Source: Desulfobacterales bacterium
Lineage (GTDB): Bacteria > Desulfobacterota > Desulfobacteria > Desulfobacterales > SpSt-501
Length of the DNA: 64,000 nt
NCBI GenBank assembly: GCA_030834695.1
Contig: JAUQXK010000031.1
Location: 88,079 to 152,078, forward strand
Reading direction: 5' to 3'
Program-made: the position numbers and the translations under genes
In this document: in pieces, positions 8,788 through 17,686 of the stretch
How positions within the stretch are numbered: the first letter of the stretch is position 1
Layout: the number at the start of each line of letters is the position of its first letter
Notes under the pieces: generated by a model
The model's input: the letters and a program-made list of their open reading frames with translations, nothing else
Databases searched by the model: none
What the model was told of the DNA's origin: nothing

Positions 8788-8816
8788 TATATAGAAAATG
8801 CGCCGTGAGGTGTCAA
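8788..8816 (-). promoter_or_regulatory. Sigma70-type promoter for purB
   Basis: On the minus strand, TTGACA (8816-8811) and TATATA (8793-8788) are separated by 17 bases. Transcription would begin near 8781, giving a leader of about 55 bases before the purB ATG at 8726. No purine riboswitch or PurR-like palindrome was recognised in the leader. Confidence 0.65.
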
Positions 8817-9011
8817 CCGGAAGCAGGGTGGATTTGAACCCCTCCATTGCATGAGACAGGGGGCGCGACAAGCCCACCCGCCTCCTGCGGGATGCGGCGA
8901 ATGATGGTCGCCGCGTGGCCGCTCAGCTTGTACGATGAAAGCAAACCCGTTGGAGGCCGCAAGAGAGCAGGCCGGTTCTCTGTTTTTCGCGGCAACCGGC
9001 TCAATGCAGGT

Positions 9012-10070
9012 TCAGGCGAGTTCGGGCGGGGGTACGATCGCCAGTTCGTCGATTTTCTGCAACAACGTTTTATAGCTGATTTTAAGAATTCGAGAAGCCT
9101 TGCTGCGATTCCATCCGGTTTTGATCAACACGTGTCCGATCAGGTCGCGCTCGACTTGATTCATGGCTTTCTTGCGGATCTTTTTCAGTGAAAGGTCGGC
9201 GAGATCCAGCCTCCCGCCGTTATCCGCCATAATCTCGCTCAGCACGCCTGGAGCCCTGGGGCTGAGGCCATTTGATTCATCGCAACGAACGTTCGGTGCG
9301 GATGACAGCATTGCATCCAGTGTTTCTTCGCTTTCGCCGAGCACGATGATGCGCTGAAGCACGTTCTGCAGCTCGCGCACGTTCCCAGGCCACGGATAGG
9401 AGGACAGCTTGGCGATCGCATCCGGGCTGAGCCTTCCCGCTTCTTTTCGGTTCAACTCCTGATTATATTTTCGGGTGTAGTACTCGATTAGTATCGGGAT
9501 ATCCTCGGGCCGGTTGCGCAATGGATCAATGTAAATTGAAAGCGTACTTAAACGATAGTAGAGGTCGTTTCGAAAATTGCCCTCCTCAACATCTTTTTTC
9601 AGGTTCCGGTTGGTGGCAGCGATAACCCAAACATCTGTTTTAAACTGTTTTTCTGATCCTAATGGCGTAAAATCACCGCCTTGCAGTACATGCAACAACT
9701 TTGACTGCAGGGGGAGCGACATGTCGCCGATCTCATCCAGAAACAACACGCCTTCATGTGCCTGCTCGAATTTTCCACGCCGGGTGCGGATTGCGCCGGT
9801 GAACGCTCCCCGCTCATATCCGAACATCTCGCTTTCCAGCAGCGTGTCCGGAAGCGCGGCGCAATTCACCTTGACGAAAGGTTTTCCCAGGCGGTTCGAT
9901 TTCTGATACAGGCTGGAAACGACCAGTTCCTTGCCCACGCCCGTTTCACCGCACACGATCACGTTAAAGCCGGTTTCGGCGACCTGGTCGATCAATTCTC
10001 TTATGCGCTGAATGTTCCGGCTGATCCCGACGAGTTCGACTTCGGCCTGATATGATGAAAGATGGCTCAT
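9012..10070 (-). CDS. Sigma54-dependent transcriptional activator without receiver domain
   Basis: This is a bacterial enhancer-binding protein of 352 residues made only of an AAA+ domain and a Fis-type DNA-binding domain. Walker A is GETGVGKE (residues 41-48), the sigma54-contacting GAFTGA loop is at residues 88-93, and Walker B is LFLDEIGDM near residues 109-117. The Fis helix-turn-helix (TGWNRSKASRILKISYKTLL) is near residues 315-335. As in PspF, there is no N-terminal sensory domain, so activity must be set by a partner protein or by expression. Its ATG shares one base with the stop of the small membrane-protein gene upstream (TAATG). Target promoters are not identified. Confidence 0.93.
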   Translation of the reverse strand: MSHLSSYQAEVELVGISRNIQRIRELIDQVAETGFNVIVCGETGVGKELVVSSLYQKSNRLGKPFVKVNCAALPDTLLESEMFGYERGAFTGAIRTRRGKFEQAHEGVLFLDEIGDMSLPLQSKLLHVLQGGDFTPLGSEKQFKTDVWVIAATNRNLKKDVEEGNFRNDLYYRLSTLSIYIDPLRNRPEDIPILIEYYTRKYNQELNRKEAGRLSPDAIAKLSSYPWPGNVRELQNVLQRIIVLGESEETLDAMLSSAPNVRCDESNGLSPRAPGVLSEIMADNGGRLDLADLSLKKIRKKAMNQVERDLIGHVLIKTGWNRSKASRILKISYKTLLQKIDELAIVPPPELA

Positions 10071-10273
10071 TAAAATCGGATCATCCCTTCATTATAGAAA
10101 AATAAGACCGCCCCCACCGCCAACGCTATGGCAGCGCCCCATGCCCCCTTGATTTTAAATCCGACCATGATGAGCATCAGGCCGGCGATCACCAGAAACA
10201 ACACCCGCGAGATGATATCCAGCGAAGACGGCGAATCGCCCATGCCCGTCAATCGGATATATTCGAATATCAT
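10070..10273 (-). CDS. Small two-helix membrane protein, paralogue 2, coupled to the sigma54 activator
   Basis: This 67-residue protein has two hydrophobic helices (about residues 24-41 and 47-61) and ends in FFYNEGMIRF. It aligns over its whole length with the 67-residue protein encoded just upstream. Shared positions include the N-terminal Y-R--G start, SRVLF, the K-I/R mid-loop, and YN-G--RF at the end. The two are therefore tandem duplicates. Its TAA stop overlaps the ATG of the sigma54 activator (TAATG), so the two are probably translated together. I do not recognise a named family. A role in sensing membrane state for the sensor-less activator is an inference. Confidence 0.7.
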   Translation of the reverse strand: MIFEYIRLTGMGDSPSSLDIISRVLFLVIAGLMLIMVGFKIKGAWGAAIALAVGAVLFFYNEGMIRF

Positions 10274-10369
10274 CTCGAATTCCGTCGGCCTGGATTTTCC
10301 TTCGGCCTGAAATGCCGAGGATCTCCCTTCGGCTGGCGATCGTTGGTTGAATCGGGATGAAAACGCGGT

Positions 10370-10573
10370 TCAAAACCGAAGCAACCCCTGGTTGTAAATG
10401 TAGACTGCAATTCCATAGATAATTACGACTCCGGCTCCCAACGGACGCCTGATCTTGCAACCCAGAATCAGAAGGATCAGCGCACAAAAAGTGATAAAGA
10501 GCACCCGCGATACCAAGTCCCCGATGAGCAGGGAGTTGTTCAGTCCGCCGATTCGGAAATAGTCCATGAACAT
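10370..10573 (-). CDS. Small two-helix membrane protein, paralogue 1
   Basis: This 67-residue protein has two hydrophobic helices and the terminal motif IYNQGLLRF. It is clearly homologous to the downstream 67-residue protein and has exactly the same length. A strong ribosome-binding site (GAGGAGG) precedes the ATG. Ninety-six bases separate the two copies. With the sigma54 activator they form a compact three-gene unit on the minus strand. No family name is recognised. Conserved length and end motif argue that both copies are real genes. Confidence 0.7.
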   Translation of the reverse strand: MFMDYFRIGGLNNSLLIGDLVSRVLFITFCALILLILGCKIRRPLGAGVVIIYGIAVYIYNQGLLRF

Positions 10574-10715
10574 AGGGGGCCTCCTCGTTCAATGAGTGAA
10601 TCCTGCTTTCTACAAGACCACCGGCTTCCCAAGTTCCGATTTAGGCCGAAAGGCGCTGTCCGTCATGTCGCCAGCCTGGATCGGAGCCCCTTTTCAGTAA
10701 AACCGCCTCATCGAT

Positions 10716-11006
10716 TCATCGAACAAACTTGGCGCCGAACCCCTTGCCGTTGCACCAAACCACCCTGGCCGGACACTTGGCCGGTGTTGCGCCGTCAAAC
10801 GGCACCGCAACGATGAGAACCTCACCTTCGACAAACCGTTCCAGAACCTTGATGCCAAGACCAGCCTGGCTGAAATTCAATAGCTCACCTTCGAACAGCT
10901 GTTTCCGAGTCGCGAAAAAAATAGATCCAGAATGCACCTTTCGGCTAACATTCCGCCTTTCCTTCGGATGGCTGCTGGCCTTGTCTCTATCGGCCGCTGG
11001 CTTCAT
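10716..11006 (-). CDS. PilZ domain protein, predicted c-di-GMP receptor
   Basis: This is a 96-residue single-domain protein. The two c-di-GMP-binding signatures of PilZ are present: R-x3-R at Arg18-Arg22 in ERRNVSRK, and N-x-S-x2-G at residues 44-49 (NFSQAG). Strands continue through LIVAVPFDG and ARVVWCNGKGFGAKFV. It should bind cyclic di-GMP and alter a partner, commonly in motility, attachment or polysaccharide export. It lies alone between the small membrane proteins and trmO. An HD-GYP protein at 17.7 kb could degrade the same messenger. Confidence 0.85.
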   Translation of the reverse strand: MKPAADRDKASSHPKERRNVSRKVHSGSIFFATRKQLFEGELLNFSQAGLGIKVLERFVEGEVLIVAVPFDGATPAKCPARVVWCNGKGFGAKFVR

Positions 11007-11398
11007 GGTCTCATCCCCGCCTAATGACTGGTTTTTCTTGATTAATCGGATTTTGATCCGATATAAAGCAAAAAGCGTGCAAACAATGATTAGAAAGGCT
11101 CAATTCTTATTTTTATTTGATAATTCAGTTTGTTAAAAATAAAAAAGGCGTTCAAAACCGCTTTCGGCAGATATAAAATTGGTTTCCAAAATCTAGGGAA
11201 TTTTCTTCACATAGCCCAACCCAAACGTAGCTTCATGGCAGGCCGGGTGTCGGGTCGACTGATGTACCGCTCTGAACTTGATCGGAGGGTAGTGCCTTGG
11301 GTGAGATTGCGCAGGGACGGTTGCTGGTAACAGTGGATCTATCTGCTTCCTTGGAAGGAACGGAAGGCTGATCCGACCGATAAGGACGGCCGGTTTGG
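11007..11398. other. Gene-free AT-rich interval upstream of the PilZ gene
   Basis: No convincing gene is found in these 392 bases. The interval is clearly AT-richer than its surroundings. It holds an 18-base hyphenated palindrome (ATCGGAT-TTTG-ATCCGAT, 11045-11062) about 40 bases upstream of the PilZ ATG. A second, AT-only inverted repeat (TTATTTTTA, 11107-11115, and TAAAAATAA, 11134-11142) lies further up. Either could be an operator or a leader structure. Confidence 0.5.
11045..11062. promoter_or_regulatory. Palindrome upstream of the PilZ gene
   Basis: The seven-base perfect arms ATCGGAT and ATCCGAT surround TTTG, 39 bases upstream of the PilZ start codon. This could be a dimeric repressor site or a small mRNA hairpin. 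No regulator is linked to it. Confidence 0.3.
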
Positions 11399-11809
11399 CT
11401 ACACCCAGTCCGGCACCCGGACATCTTCCGGGGGCTGAACGTCCGGAATGAAGCACTTGATGTCGATCACCGGCGAGCCGTCCCGCGCGTCGATGGCATC
11501 AATGGCTATGCGGCTGCCGTCGATCCCGGTGATACGGCAGCGTGTAAGCCCGATGAGATTGGGCCTCTTCGGCGAGTGCGTCGCAAAAACGCCGGTCAGA
11601 GGGTTGGACGGATCCTTGCGCGGGTGCACTCGCAAAGTACGACGAATTTCGGCCGTATCGTTTTCGTGAAACCAGAAGATCACCTGAATGTGAGAAAAGC
11701 CTTCAAGACCCAGCATGGCGTCTCGGTATGGGCCGAACACTTCTATCCAGGCCGTTTCGCCCCTTCTTCGGACTATCCCCACGGGATGAATTATGCAAGA
11801 TTCGACCAT
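11399..11809 (-). CDS. trmO: tRNA (N6-threonylcarbamoyladenosine-37 N6)-methyltransferase TrmO
   Basis: This enzyme methylates t6A at position 37 of certain tRNAs, using SAM bound in an unusual beta-barrel fold (TsaA/UPF0066 family). At 136 residues it is the minimal single-domain form, lacking the C-terminal extension of E. coli TrmO. Conserved blocks include IHPVGIVRR at the start, LGLEGFSHIQVIFWFHE near residues 33-49, and the signature GVFATHSPKRPNLIGLTRCRI near residues 74-94. It is a monocistronic gene on the minus strand with no clear ribosome-binding site. Confidence 0.9.
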   Translation of the reverse strand: MVESCIIHPVGIVRRRGETAWIEVFGPYRDAMLGLEGFSHIQVIFWFHENDTAEIRRTLRVHPRKDPSNPLTGVFATHSPKRPNLIGLTRCRITGIDGSRIAIDAIDARDGSPVIDIKCFIPDVQPPEDVRVPDWV

Positions 11810-11913
11810 CGCGGTTTTGACTCCAAATCAGGCTTAAGAGATTGAAACGCAGAGCATCTTGAATTCACTCAATCGAACCCTTTGACCCTCAAAGCCTTGG
11901 TTCCTCTCACGCC

Positions 11914-13869
11914 TCAGTCTTCCTGCAGCTCCTTGATAGAAGCGTAAAAGTCAAGAATATCCGGATTGTTCAGCGCATCTTTGTTGAGAACGGGCTTGCC
12001 TTCGATGACTTTCTTGACCGCCATTTCCACCTTCTTCATGTTGAGGGTGTAAGGAATCCCCGGCACCGCGATAATCTTTGCCGGCACATGCCGCGGGGAG
12101 GCGAGCAAACGGATGGTCTCGCGGATTTTTTGCCTGAGGGCCTCTCCGAGTATCTCGCCCTCGGGCAATTGCACGAACAATATGACGCGCACGTCGTTTT
12201 TCCAGTTCTGGCCGATGACCACACTGTCGACAATCTCCGGCATCAGCGCCACGATGCTGTAGATTTCAGAGGTGCCGATCCGCACGCCCCCGGGGTTGAG
12301 GGTCGCGTCGGAGCGGCCGTAGATCACGACCCCTCCGCGCTCGTTGATTTCGATGAAGTCGCCGTGCCGCCAGACATTCGGGTACACGCCGAAATAGGCG
12401 CCGAAGTACTTTTTGCCTTCCGGATCATCCCAGAAGTAGATCGGCATGGAAGGGAAGGGTTTGCAGCAGACCAACTCCCCCTGCTGGTTGATCACCGATC
12501 GGCCTTCCGAATCAAAGGCTTGGACGTCCATGGCCAGGCCGCGGCACTGCAACTCTCCGGCATAGACCGCGCCCATGGGATTGCCCAGGGCGAAGCAGCC
12601 GTTCAGGTCGGTGCCGCCGGAGATGGATGCCAGCTGCAGGTCGGACTTGACGTGCTGGTAGATGAACTCGAAGCCCTCCACCGACAGCGGCGAACCGGTC
12701 GACAAAACCGCCCGCAGCGGCGTCAAATCGTACTGTTCGCCCGGTTTGACCCCGGAGGCCATGAGGGCGCCGATGTATCCGGCACTGGTGCCGAACACCG
12801 TAAATTTTTCGTCCTGGGCCAGCTCCCACAGCGCGCCCGGATGAGGGTGGAAGGGGTTGCCGTCATAAAGGACCAGTGTGGCGCCCACGGCCAGCGCGCT
12901 CGTAAGCCAGTTCCACATCATCCAGCCGCAGGTCGTGAAGTAGAAAATTGTGTCGTGCCGGGTGAGATTGGTGTGCAGCATGAGCTCCTTTAGATGATGG
13001 ATGAGGATGCCGCCGGCGCTCTGCACCATGCACTTCGGAAGTCCCGTAGTGCCCGAGGAGTACATGATGTATAGCGGATGGTCGAAAGGCAGCTGCTCGA
13101 AATCGATCGCAAGACCGGATTCCCTGGATCGGAAATCCGACCAAAGCTCGGCATTCGGGACCCCGCGGATGTCGGGGGCCGCATCGGTGTAAGGCACGAC
13201 CACCACCCGCTCGATCGTGCGCAGCTCCTTGAGAATCTTGGCCATGCGCTCGAGGGAGTCGACTTTCCTGCCCTTGAAGAAGTAGCCGTTCGCCGTGAAG
13301 ATCACCCGCGGCTGGATCTGACCGAACCGATCCAGCACCCCCTTGATGCCGAAGTCCGGCGAGCAGGAGGACCAGACAGCGCCGATGCTGGCAGCCGCCA
13401 GCATGGCGATGATGGCCTGCGGCATGTTGGGCATGAACCCCACCACCCGGTCGCCGGGCTTGATCCCCATGGCCCGCAGGGATCTGGCGATGCGCGCCAC
13501 CTCGTCGTAGAGTTGGGCGTAGGTCATACGGAGGGTGGGCTGGCCTTCGCCCTTGAAGACCAGGGCTGGGCGTTCGTCCCGGTTGCGCAGCAGGTTTTCC
13601 GAGAAATTCAGCTGTGCGCCCGAAAACCAGCTCGCACCCGGCATTTTGCCGGCATCGTCCACCACCTCCCGGTAGGGTGCGGAGTGGATGATCCCGGCGA
13701 AGTCCCACATGGCTGCCCAGAAATCGGCAAGATGCTTGACCGACCAGCGATAGAGCGGCGCATACGCATCGAAGTCCTGTTTGTGCCGGACATTGACGAA
13801 ATTCATGAAGCGGTACATGTTGGACTGGCGAACGCTCTCTTCCGAAGGCTTCCACAACATCTTCGACAT
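11914..13869 (-). CDS. Acetoacetate-CoA ligase (acetoacetyl-CoA synthetase)
   Basis: This ATP-dependent ligase activates acetoacetate to acetoacetyl-CoA through an adenylate intermediate, allowing ketone bodies to be used. The 651-residue length and the N-terminal block LWKPSEESVRQSNMYRFM are characteristic of the AACS branch of the ANL superfamily. The AMP-binding P-loop is YSSGTTGLPKCMVQSAGG near residue 280, followed by GWMMWNWLTSAL, and the late YGRSDATLNPGGVRIGTSEIY contains the hinge and CoA region. The start at 13869 is preceded by AGGAGG, while the frame extends uselessly upstream. Acyl-CoA dehydrogenases elsewhere in the window fit a fatty or branched acid metabolism. Confidence 0.92.
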   Translation of the reverse strand: MSKMLWKPSEESVRQSNMYRFMNFVNVRHKQDFDAYAPLYRWSVKHLADFWAAMWDFAGIIHSAPYREVVDDAGKMPGASWFSGAQLNFSENLLRNRDERPALVFKGEGQPTLRMTYAQLYDEVARIARSLRAMGIKPGDRVVGFMPNMPQAIIAMLAAASIGAVWSSCSPDFGIKGVLDRFGQIQPRVIFTANGYFFKGRKVDSLERMAKILKELRTIERVVVVPYTDAAPDIRGVPNAELWSDFRSRESGLAIDFEQLPFDHPLYIMYSSGTTGLPKCMVQSAGGILIHHLKELMLHTNLTRHDTIFYFTTCGWMMWNWLTSALAVGATLVLYDGNPFHPHPGALWELAQDEKFTVFGTSAGYIGALMASGVKPGEQYDLTPLRAVLSTGSPLSVEGFEFIYQHVKSDLQLASISGGTDLNGCFALGNPMGAVYAGELQCRGLAMDVQAFDSEGRSVINQQGELVCCKPFPSMPIYFWDDPEGKKYFGAYFGVYPNVWRHGDFIEINERGGVVIYGRSDATLNPGGVRIGTSEIYSIVALMPEIVDSVVIGQNWKNDVRVILFVQLPEGEILGEALRQKIRETIRLLASPRHVPAKIIAVPGIPYTLNMKKVEMAVKKVIEGKPVLNKDALNNPDILDFYASIKELQED

Positions 13870-14212
13870 GGTTAACCCCCTCCTGGATAGAATCGCGGCA
13901 AGGTGCCGCTCCCGCAAGAATTGAAACTCATTGCTATCAGGTTCTGGCTCGCAGCCCTGTCCTCCCGGCCATAAAATCAGCCGGCCCCCTTCCGTCCCTT
14001 TCACCCTTTGGCAAAGGGGCTTGGAGGATTTTAGAATCGACTAATTTTCGATGGCCTTTTGGAGTTCAATTGAAACAATGAAAGTGGTTCAAAAATTGTT
14101 TTTACAGTCAAATCACCGTAACAGTCAAGATTGCTCCATGCCGCCTTGCAGGCCGCCGCTGGATGTGCGATACCAACGCAAAACTGCTCTTGCTCGATTA
14201 AAGGAAAATTCC

Positions 14213-15247
14213 ATGCGCCATGTCGAACTCAGATCCGATACGATGACCCGGCCGACTCCTGCCATGCGCAGGGCCATGGCCGAAGCCGACGTCGGCGACG
14301 ATGTCTTTGGAGAAGACCCGACGGTCAACCGCCTCGAGGTGATGGCGGCTGAGCGATTGGGAAAGGCGGCCGCCCTATTCGTTCCCAGCGGAACCATGGC
14401 GAACCTGATAAGCCAAATGACCCACTGCGGGCGCGGCGACGAAATGATCCTGGGCAGCCTGGCTCACAGCTTCTACTACGAGCAGGGCGGATCAGCGGCC
14501 GTCGCCTCCATTCACCCCCGCACGGTTCCGAACCAACCGGACGGAACACTCCCTTTGGATGAACTGGAAGCGGCCATCCGCGGCGACAACATTCACTTCC
14601 CCCGCACCCGGTTGATCGCGCTGGAGAACACGCACAACCTCTGCGGCGGAGCCCCCTTGGAACCGGCCTACCTTCGCGCGGTCGGCGACATCGCCCGGCG
14701 CCACGGGGTCAAACTGCACATCGACGGGGCGCGCCTGTTCAACGCCGCCGCGGCGCTCGGCGTTCCGGCGCAGCAGCTCGCGCTTGAGGCCGACTCGATA
14801 TCCTTCTGCCTCAGCAAGGGGCTGGCGGCGCCGGTGGGATCGGTTGTCTGCGGTAACAGCGATTTTATCCGGGAAGCACGCCGCAGCCGGAAAGTGTTGG
14901 GCGGAGGAATGCGCCAGGCCGGGGTGCTGGCGGCAGCGGGCATGGTGGCTTTGAGTGAAATGGTGGACCGCTTGGTCGAAGACCACGCCAACGCCCGTCG
15001 TCTCGCCGTAGGGCTGGCCGGAATAGCCGGACTGGAGTTGGATCCCGAACGATATAAAACCAACATCATCTATTTCGAGGTGATCAAACCGGGTCTGGGT
15101 GCGGCGGAGTTGGCCGCCGCCTTGCAGCAGGAGGGCGTGCGCCTGCTCGCCTCCGGGGCGCATACGCTGCGCGCCGTAACCCATTACGAGGTCACGGCGG
15201 CGGATATCGACTACGCCCTCAATGTCATGGCAAGGATCATGAAGTAG
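14213..15247 (+). CDS. ltaE: Low-specificity L-threonine aldolase
   Basis: This PLP enzyme cleaves L-threonine or L-allo-threonine to glycine and acetaldehyde. The 344 residues begin with the family motif VELRSDTMTRPTPAMRRAMA and continue with VGDDVFGEDPTVNRLE. The glycine loop is FVPSGTMANLI, the aspartate is in LHIDGARLFNA, and the Schiff-base lysine is in ISFCLSKGLAAPVGS. I chose the ATG at 14213 because the family motif begins there and AAGGAA lies just upstream. The longer frame to 14051 encodes unrelated residues. It converges on the purH gene pair. Confidence 0.93.
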   Translation: MRHVELRSDTMTRPTPAMRRAMAEADVGDDVFGEDPTVNRLEVMAAERLGKAAALFVPSGTMANLISQMTHCGRGDEMILGSLAHSFYYEQGGSAAVASIHPRTVPNQPDGTLPLDELEAAIRGDNIHFPRTRLIALENTHNLCGGAPLEPAYLRAVGDIARRHGVKLHIDGARLFNAAAALGVPAQQLALEADSISFCLSKGLAAPVGSVVCGNSDFIREARRSRKVLGGGMRQAGVLAAAGMVALSEMVDRLVEDHANARRLAVGLAGIAGLELDPERYKTNIIYFEVIKPGLGAAELAAALQQEGVRLLASGAHTLRAVTHYEVTAADIDYALNVMARIMK

Positions 15248-15381
15248 GGCAACGAGCTGTTGCGCTGGCTGTCGGTGCACCTCTGCCGAGGTCCGTCACG
15301 GCGGCATTTCGGCCGCGACGATCGCGAACATGGCCGCATTAGACATGTTTTGCGGCCGGAGTCATCATCCTGGCGGCTGGC

Positions 15382-16632
15382 TTAATGTTTGAAGCTGCGC
15401 TGGCCCGTGAACACCATGGCGACATCGGCCTCGTTGCAGGCCTCGATCACCTGGTAGTCGTTTTCGGAGCCTCCCGGCTGGATCACTGAGCGGACGCCCT
15501 CCCGAATACCCACATCCACCCCGTCGCGGAATGGAAAAAAGGCGTCGCTCACCATGGCTGCGCCGATCAGCCCACCCTTTTCTTTGGCCACGCGGGCGTC
15601 AATCTCGGCTTTCTTGTCGGTGTCCTTCATGTCGTTGTAGGCGATCCCGTACGCCGCGAAACAGTACCGGTCGGCGAGCTTGCGGTAGGCCTTGTCGCGG
15701 GCGATCTCCGCCACCCCGACGCGGTCCTGCTCGCCGGTGCCGATGCCCACCGTCACTTGATCCTTCACGTAGATCACCGAGTTCGACGTCACGCCGGCTT
15801 CGACGAACCAGCCGAACAACAGGTCCTCGTATTCCTTCGCCAGAGGAGGACGTTTGACCCGATAGGCCTTGCCCCTGTAATCGCACTCGGCGACTTTCAG
15901 GTCCGCCGGGCGGCGGGTCACCGGCACGTAGGACCACTGCACGATCTGGCCGCCGTCGATCAGGCTCTTGAATTCGACGAAGGGCTGTCCGACATAGCCC
16001 TGCAGGCGGGCCATGTTAGCGATGCGCATCACCCGCAGGCTTTTCTTGCGCGCGAAGATGTCTATCACCCCTTCCTCGAAGTCCGGCGCGACGACCACTT
16101 CGGCATATTGTTTGGCGATTTCCTCGGCGGTGATTCTGTCCACGGGACGGTTGCAGGCGATACACCCGCCGAAAGCCGCGACGCGATCGGCCATGTTGGC
16201 CTTCGCATAGGCATCCCGGAGCGTTTCGGAGCGTGCCACCCCGCAGGGGTTATTGTGCTTGACGATCACCACGGTCGGCCGGTCGGTGAAATACCGCAGG
16301 ATATTAAGGGAATTGTCGGCGTCCGTGATGTTGGTCTTGCCGGGGTGTTTGCCGGACTGCAGCAGCTCCGTCTCCGAGGCCAGGTACCTGCCGGGTTGGA
16401 TGTTTTCGACCTGCCCGAGAATGAGGTTCCCGTTGACCAGCTTGTAAAGGGCGGCTTCCTGGCCGGGGTTTTCACCGTAACGCAGGCCCTTTTCAACGCC
16501 GTCGATGATCCAGCTGGCCTTGTCGTAAACCAGAGTCTGCCGACGCGCCCCGTCTACAAAGCTTACTTCCATGCGGGGCGGGAAGTGGTCGTCCATGATG
16601 GTGCGGTACATTTTCTTCAGATCTTGGGACAT
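15382..16632 (-). CDS. purH: AICAR transformylase (C-terminal PurH domain as a separate protein)
   Basis: This enzyme transfers a formyl group from 10-formyl-THF to AICAR, giving FAICAR, the penultimate step of IMP synthesis. In most bacteria it is the C-terminal half of bifunctional PurH, but here it stands alone as 416 residues. The catalytic Lys-His pair is at residues 125-126 in VIVKHNNPCG. RYGENPGQEAALYK near residue 51 and GIGTGEQDRVG, GGLIGAAMVSDAFFPFRDGV and QPGGSENDYQVIEA downstream are typical. AGGAG precedes the ATG at 16632. The IMP cyclohydrolase gene lies 133 bases upstream on the same strand. Confidence 0.93.
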   Translation of the reverse strand: MSQDLKKMYRTIMDDHFPPRMEVSFVDGARRQTLVYDKASWIIDGVEKGLRYGENPGQEAALYKLVNGNLILGQVENIQPGRYLASETELLQSGKHPGKTNITDADNSLNILRYFTDRPTVVIVKHNNPCGVARSETLRDAYAKANMADRVAAFGGCIACNRPVDRITAEEIAKQYAEVVVAPDFEEGVIDIFARKKSLRVMRIANMARLQGYVGQPFVEFKSLIDGGQIVQWSYVPVTRRPADLKVAECDYRGKAYRVKRPPLAKEYEDLLFGWFVEAGVTSNSVIYVKDQVTVGIGTGEQDRVGVAEIARDKAYRKLADRYCFAAYGIAYNDMKDTDKKAEIDARVAKEKGGLIGAAMVSDAFFPFRDGVDVGIREGVRSVIQPGGSENDYQVIEACNEADVAMVFTGQRSFKH

Positions 16633-16765
16633 GGGGGGTCTCCTTAAGAATATCGAACCGGCCCACGGCGGCAGGGCGCCGGGAAAAACGCAATGCCTTT
16701 CTTCCCCGCCTTGCGCCGCGTGCCCTTCGCCTTGAGCCGTCTGCCTGCCAACCAAACAAACCTGT

Positions 16766-17455
16766 TCATTCGATCCGATAGCACCCTCTTACGACAGCTG
16801 CATCCTGCCTTCCAAGATATTCGGCGATGGCGCGGTCGTATTCGGCGGTGTGCGCGAACGCCTTCTGCGCCAGCCGGAAGCGCTGTTCGAGCGTCATCTT
16901 CCCGGAGCTGGCTTTGAGCCCTTCAAGGATGCTGGGGTAGTCGGCCGGGTCCACCACCGACGCGACTCGAATGAAGTTCTTGGCCGCAGCCCGAATCATG
17001 CAGGGGCCTCCGATGTCGATGTTGCCACGTGCCTGTTCAGGCGTGACCCCGGCTCTGGCGATGGTCTCCCGGAAGGGATAGAGGTTGACCACCACCATGT
17101 CGATGGCCATGCTTTGGGTGCGCTCAAGGTCAGCTCGGTGCGATTCGTTGTATGTCTCCGTCAAAAGGCCCAGATAGATTTTGAAGTCCAATGTCTTGAC
17201 CAACCCACCCTGGGTTTCAGGCTGGCCCGTGTAGTCCGATACCTGGGTGAGCGTGCGTCCGGCGTTAGCGCCCAGAATTTTTTCCAGGTGTGTAAACGTA
17301 CCGCCGGTCGAAAAAATGCGCAGATCCGGGTTCAGTTGCGCAAGTTCCGGAACCAACCGGTCAAGCCCACGCTTGTCCGAAACGCTCACCAGCACATGCC
17401 GGATCTGGATCTTGTCGTCAATCCGGTCCACCACATTGATGGTCATACCCGTCAC
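16766..17455 (-). CDS. purH: IMP cyclohydrolase (N-terminal PurH domain as a separate protein)
   Basis: This enzyme closes FAICAR to IMP. The 229 residues correspond to the MGS-fold N-terminal half of PurH: HVLVSVSDKRGLDRLVPELA near residue 20, IFSTGGTFTHLE near residue 47, MVVVNLYPFRETIA near residue 120, and NIDIGGPCMIRAAAKNF near residues 146-162. The usual linker to the transformylase domain is absent, and a stop codon followed by 133 bases separates the two genes. A weak promoter-like pair (TTGAAC, 15-base spacer, TATAGA) lies at 17559-17533 on the minus strand. Confidence 0.92.
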   Translation of the reverse strand: MTGMTINVVDRIDDKIQIRHVLVSVSDKRGLDRLVPELAQLNPDLRIFSTGGTFTHLEKILGANAGRTLTQVSDYTGQPETQGGLVKTLDFKIYLGLLTETYNESHRADLERTQSMAIDMVVVNLYPFRETIARAGVTPEQARGNIDIGGPCMIRAAAKNFIRVASVVDPADYPSILEGLKASSGKMTLEQRFRLAQKAFAHTAEYDRAIAEYLGRQDAAVVRGCYRIE

Positions 17456-17686
17456 CTCGTCTTATCGTCTGAATTCATAACCTTTTCGGAAAGCTGTCTT
17501 TTCGACAACGGCCACGGAATCTGCCCGGAAGTTCTATATCACTTGCTCAGTCGGTTCAACCCCCAAATGGCCTTCCCGGCAAGGGGTTTCTTTTCTGCGC
17601 TAAACTTTTCACGGCATTCAACCGATGACTTTAATGATGCGAATTCGATTTGACTCGGAAATGATGCTCGACGAAATACCAAGCCC

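Noticed and set aside
8826-8860. Possible tRNA T-arm (GGTTCAAATCC on the minus strand)
   Set aside because: The flanking bases do not form a proper five-base T stem, and no acceptor, D or anticodon arms could be built around it.
11130-11330. Short plus-strand frame of 66 codons in the gap before trmO
   Set aside because: There is no ribosome-binding site or family similarity, and its composition changes part-way.
12088-12993. Open frame antisense to acetoacetyl-CoA synthetase
   Set aside because: It is a shadow frame with composition typical of reversed GC-rich coding DNA.
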